A DNA stretch of 41,882 nt from NCBI GenBank assembly GCA_035384565.1, contig DAOOIT010000052.1, positions 1-41,882 on the forward strand. The letters run 5' to 3'. Positions 41,101 to 41,882 of the stretch are shown here, piece by piece (the first letter of the stretch is position 1; the number at the start of each line of letters is the position of its first letter). This DNA comes from Planctomycetota bacterium. Lineage in GTDB: Bacteria > Planctomycetota > PUPC01 > DSUN01. The notes beneath the pieces were generated by a model. That model saw only the letters and a list, made by a program, of their open reading frames with translations, was not told the DNA's origin and did not search any database. The translations under genes and the position numbers were made by a program.

Positions 41101-41831
41101 CGACAGGGGGCCCGCGGCAGGCGGATCGCATCCGCTGGTTCCTGAGCGAATTGCCCGAGCACCCGAAGGCGCTGACGCTCCTCAAGTCGCTTCTGGACTA
41201 CTACCAGGACGCGAAGGAGCCGGACCCGCTGGCCGCGGTGGACCGCGTGATGGAGGAGAGCAAACTGCCGCGTTCCGTGCGCTACGAGTTCCGCCGCAAG
41301 TTCGGCTCGGCGGAGGCTTCGTTCATCCGCACGTGGCGCGTCCTGGGCCCGTTCCCGAGTCCGGGCGGGAGCGGGCACGCGAAGGCGTTCCCGCCCGAGA
41401 CGGAGCCCGTGGCGCTGGACCGGGACTACGAGGTGGTGGGCGGCCGCGCCCGCTGGCGGTTCCACAGTTCGGACGGCAACCTGATCGATCTCGAGAGGCT
41501 GTTCAAGCCGAACGAGCACGTGGTCGCGTATGCGGTGTGCTGGGTCCGAGCCCCGAAGGCGATGCAGGTGTCGTTCGAGGCCGGAAGCGACGACGGGATG
41601 AAGCTCTGGCTGAACCGCAAGCTGCTGCTGGACCGCGCCGAGCCGCGGCCCGCCGAGCCACGCCAGGACACGGCGCCGGCCGAGCTCAAGGCGGGCTGGA
41701 ACGAGGTGCTGGTGAAGGTGGATCAGACGACGCGGCAGTGGGGCTTCTATCTGGAATTGCTCGACGCCGAGGCCCGCGGGCTGCTCAAAGAGGTCACCGT
41801 GTCTGCCACCCCGCCGACGGGGCGGGACTAG
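35103..41831 (+). CDS. Giant secreted PQQ-like propeller protein with CBM-like and duplicated modules
   Basis: The product has 2242 residues, starting with a signal peptide (MQCLMRPLLLLSILVGHSALS). TPR-like helices span about 40-500. A PQQ-type propeller spans about 570-1340, with repeated blades such as IAAFDLRSGEMLWST and GAFALDARSGKLLWE. A CBM9/DOMON-like domain (about 1354-1516, LTVDGWLDDWEL) follows. Then come two similar modules (about 1644-1793 and 1818-1953) sharing WQELR-PL-W, WDR-A and KSG-RAHT. The last module (about 2073-2236, DDGMKLWLNRKLLLDRAEP) resembles the end of the 879-residue protein at 2736. No enzymatic residues were recognised; a binding or surface-scaffold role is inferred. 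A GGAAG precedes the start. Confidence 0.82.
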   Translation: MQCLMRPLLLLSILVGHSALSDVAVGEDGARPYDARGEDPAADQIDWKADWDETYKANLARWEADARRLTNDEGERTLIVRTRVVRLLEALMARYPNDAARHQAALKEIAGNYYACTLPARGNHALRRLIEELPGQADLAAQALHRILEESRWEEPWSIEGGLAWVEYAATRLAGLNAAGQLPDGHPAVATAWRALAVLRRAQGRLLDAAEALESLETHTGRDDWWQLAEGELLLAAGREGQALSRFQELYARSESNWRARDRAQLLLTYPAMATPPSFASHFGLEAKWEAIRASPVPDVMERIGEALREDAEGRNILPWRDVRQTSCWAAIDRHLLAQPPEALATLRAAQEAEARQALRSGSGLATDKLLAACRRYPWAPTTHQALLAWGEEQLRAGRSGLALRAFEDVRARSADPALRARACVGSALAAAQEGGEALSQADGALAPGTRYPWLGGQEDAQAILTRLGRPSGALSEAAVPLANLARVTLRLPPEGAWPPELFADIFPRELAEVVWPLLLQPRACEAGTLVAGPQLLALFGDDPARPLWMATPTHSRGKQGRTEIANAEVLVIPGRFQPAVADGRVFTRWGLDPTRRLPTDIAAFDLRSGEMLWSTATNAAWRHLLPTGDPAAADGRVYVLALHRAHTGVLPVSAVSLVCLDAARGNVLWERSLGSQNVTLIPSSNGDYRYNQFDMSHYGSGVTVAAGAVYCQTNLGFVARCDARDGLVEWVFPYSRVPLRWNIGRVVRRQGGAPLAWRDRIVFVPRDATGAFALDARSGKLLWENPLAPSAECLGLRGGLLLTADEAGLAALDLMGGRARWHRSFPREICGRPCLLGGRVIAAVGGQLQSIEAETGRLAETTAWGSGGTPLAFGARGRTLVGVSPGALGSDQEPIGKPLNAQAPPAQEPLRLPLVRSWKLARPNPTLLVPPPEAGLDGKLLLVSEGVLECVRASAQGGVEWQRLPAPGYQGMVWTDGAVSFIYTRSVVTIDTKTGGLRWQADLPLVIRQWQEAGPYLVAGDFTEAERGKQVAVLDLATGRLLWHREFREYGDSYWSYFHGIGWDGQSLHLFATLAPVQGGGHFDVVCEPASGRIKAVRRFLAKGREWPFLFDVGEGSGFYVDQDKIAYEFALDGSPPVRYGANLRDLVTQTPAQLRRVRKRRNLQQSQQWIQIYQYEDYPQYRHTHWILQRGNPDYELRRTRPGVVRGDLLYETEGPSLRVVELPSRRDVAQMRVALPAYRTARILDWREQGENVLVVSGISRGPYESAMTPYRIQVNAFDRRTGQPQGEQLLADAPYWRFAIHRDWRDYPQHETQVAWDKGVLLLTDADGLAAYTNAPGGPPPLSDKAAQIAYRTSAPLTVDGWLDDWELRTAAPLAGEGGRRGWVQVAHDGDHLRIAVTSELPTASSRRGAGGYGGGDWLEVAASAGNGTRRLSLGADEQGHAVWEAGHDTAVGGARGAVRHDPVRQATTYEMVWPLDELMGTDKRERRRRLGLSLAVWHTPLGRRPERALAWGDAWWAQGALPEAHQLVYLHPLTLAGEEAGLTLAHELPDLEASWEFFRDSCDVRAATRPSGVVVARYAAYLKRHPDGPAAERALPALDRALRTSLADDPVPEVLRIAQEAGVNEAIRARYARLAKAHVSLWLHTDPRKLPTGLMLQFHDGRERGGWGHRVSWGLNPWRGDWGEPGAPGNQQAGPVPQADGWQELRIPLLWIGLEERPLCGISFAQHGGGRVVWDRAAMVYEGGERVFLDDEAPKAREIVGQWSWVAEPRKSGSRAHTDANPGSVSDTVHRNVEGFLTPVVEHLVPPATGAVLSQWVYLDPAKPPRTVCIALQARSDPYRVYWGDGVEDGRCLGPLPKAGEWQELRVPLAWTPAYCYPLRGIVFEQVGGRVYWDRTAIVAGGREQVIVEDEMPAGSVRGDWQWVETPVKSGKRAHTNPPPERYGAHGVVYLRDPLTLHLPFDPARAALLLQEQIPRLGASEEAWEFFEVLRGILPTGGPRQADRIRWFLSELPEHPKALTLLKSLLDYYQDAKEPDPLAAVDRVMEESKLPRSVRYEFRRKFGSAEASFIRTWRVLGPFPSPGGSGHAKAFPPETEPVALDRDYEVVGGRARWRFHSSDGNLIDLERLFKPNEHVVAYAVCWVRAPKAMQVSFEAGSDDGMKLWLNRKLLLDRAEPRPAEPRQDTAPAELKAGWNEVLVKVDQTTRQWGFYLELLDAEARGLLKEVTVSATPPTGRD

Positions 41832-41882
41832 GAGCCTGTCCGAGAATCCGCGTGAGGCTGCGACGCCGCCGATTCGGGCCGC
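41832..41882. other. Short end of the window without a gene
   Basis: The last 51 bases follow the 2242-residue gene stop. No complete hairpin or start of a gene is seen before the window ends. Confidence 0.5.

Overview
The window is a GC-rich bacterial chromosome segment. The gene content fits the PVC group, most likely a Planctomycetota-type genome or an uncultured relative: several Gfo/Idh/MocA oxidoreductases (one with a Tat signal), a URO-D-like protein, a ceramidase-like protein, large secreted beta-helix, Kelch, LamG and PQQ-like proteins, and palindromic repeats between genes. This placement is an inference from gene families; there is no rRNA or single-copy marker here to fix it.

Layout. 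(1) 1-2466: the end of a D-galactonate dehydratase gene converges on a sodium:alanine-type symporter. (2) 2571-9243: a repeat and promoter precede a tight four-gene run: a secreted HExxH protein, a protein of unknown function, a B12-binding-type radical SAM protein and a URO-D-family protein. (3) 9244-14410: a dispersed repeat, an ArnT-like membrane glycosyltransferase, two cytosolic Gfo/Idh/MocA oxidoreductases, a small secreted protein and a terminator. (4) 14430-18431, all on the minus strand: a Tat-exported Gfo/Idh/MocA protein, a Phd/ParE-type toxin-antitoxin pair, a HEPN/MNT pair, and a neutral-ceramidase-like protein. The two toxin-antitoxin-type operons carry near-identical TTGACA-17-TAGAAT promoters. 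(5) 18432-21290: an SGNH hydrolase gene flanked by about 480 bp and 950 bp of repeat-rich, non-coding DNA with several classes of palindrome. (6) 21291-24182: a LysM/L,D-transpeptidase gene, a convergent membrane-protein gene, and a tRNA-Val/tRNA-Asp operon with its own promoter and terminator. (7) 24356-41831: five secreted proteins likely involved in polysaccharide binding or breakdown: a Kelch protein, two right-handed beta-helix proteins (one with a LamG domain), a DUF5060/apiosidase-like glycosidase with PKD and LamG domains, and a 2242-residue PQQ-propeller protein.

How the genes fit together. Much of the window suits a heterotroph that degrades complex carbohydrates. Secreted binding and hydrolytic proteins act outside or in the periplasm, Gfo/Idh/MocA enzymes and galactonate dehydratase process released sugars, and a small defence or persistence island sits between them. 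No CRISPR array, insertion sequence, prophage or rRNA was seen. The parts least explained by known families are the 2736-9243 gene run, the twin stem-loops at 20813-20936 and the bipartite repeat shared by 9282-9389 and 20632-20706. All promoter calls were made by eye.
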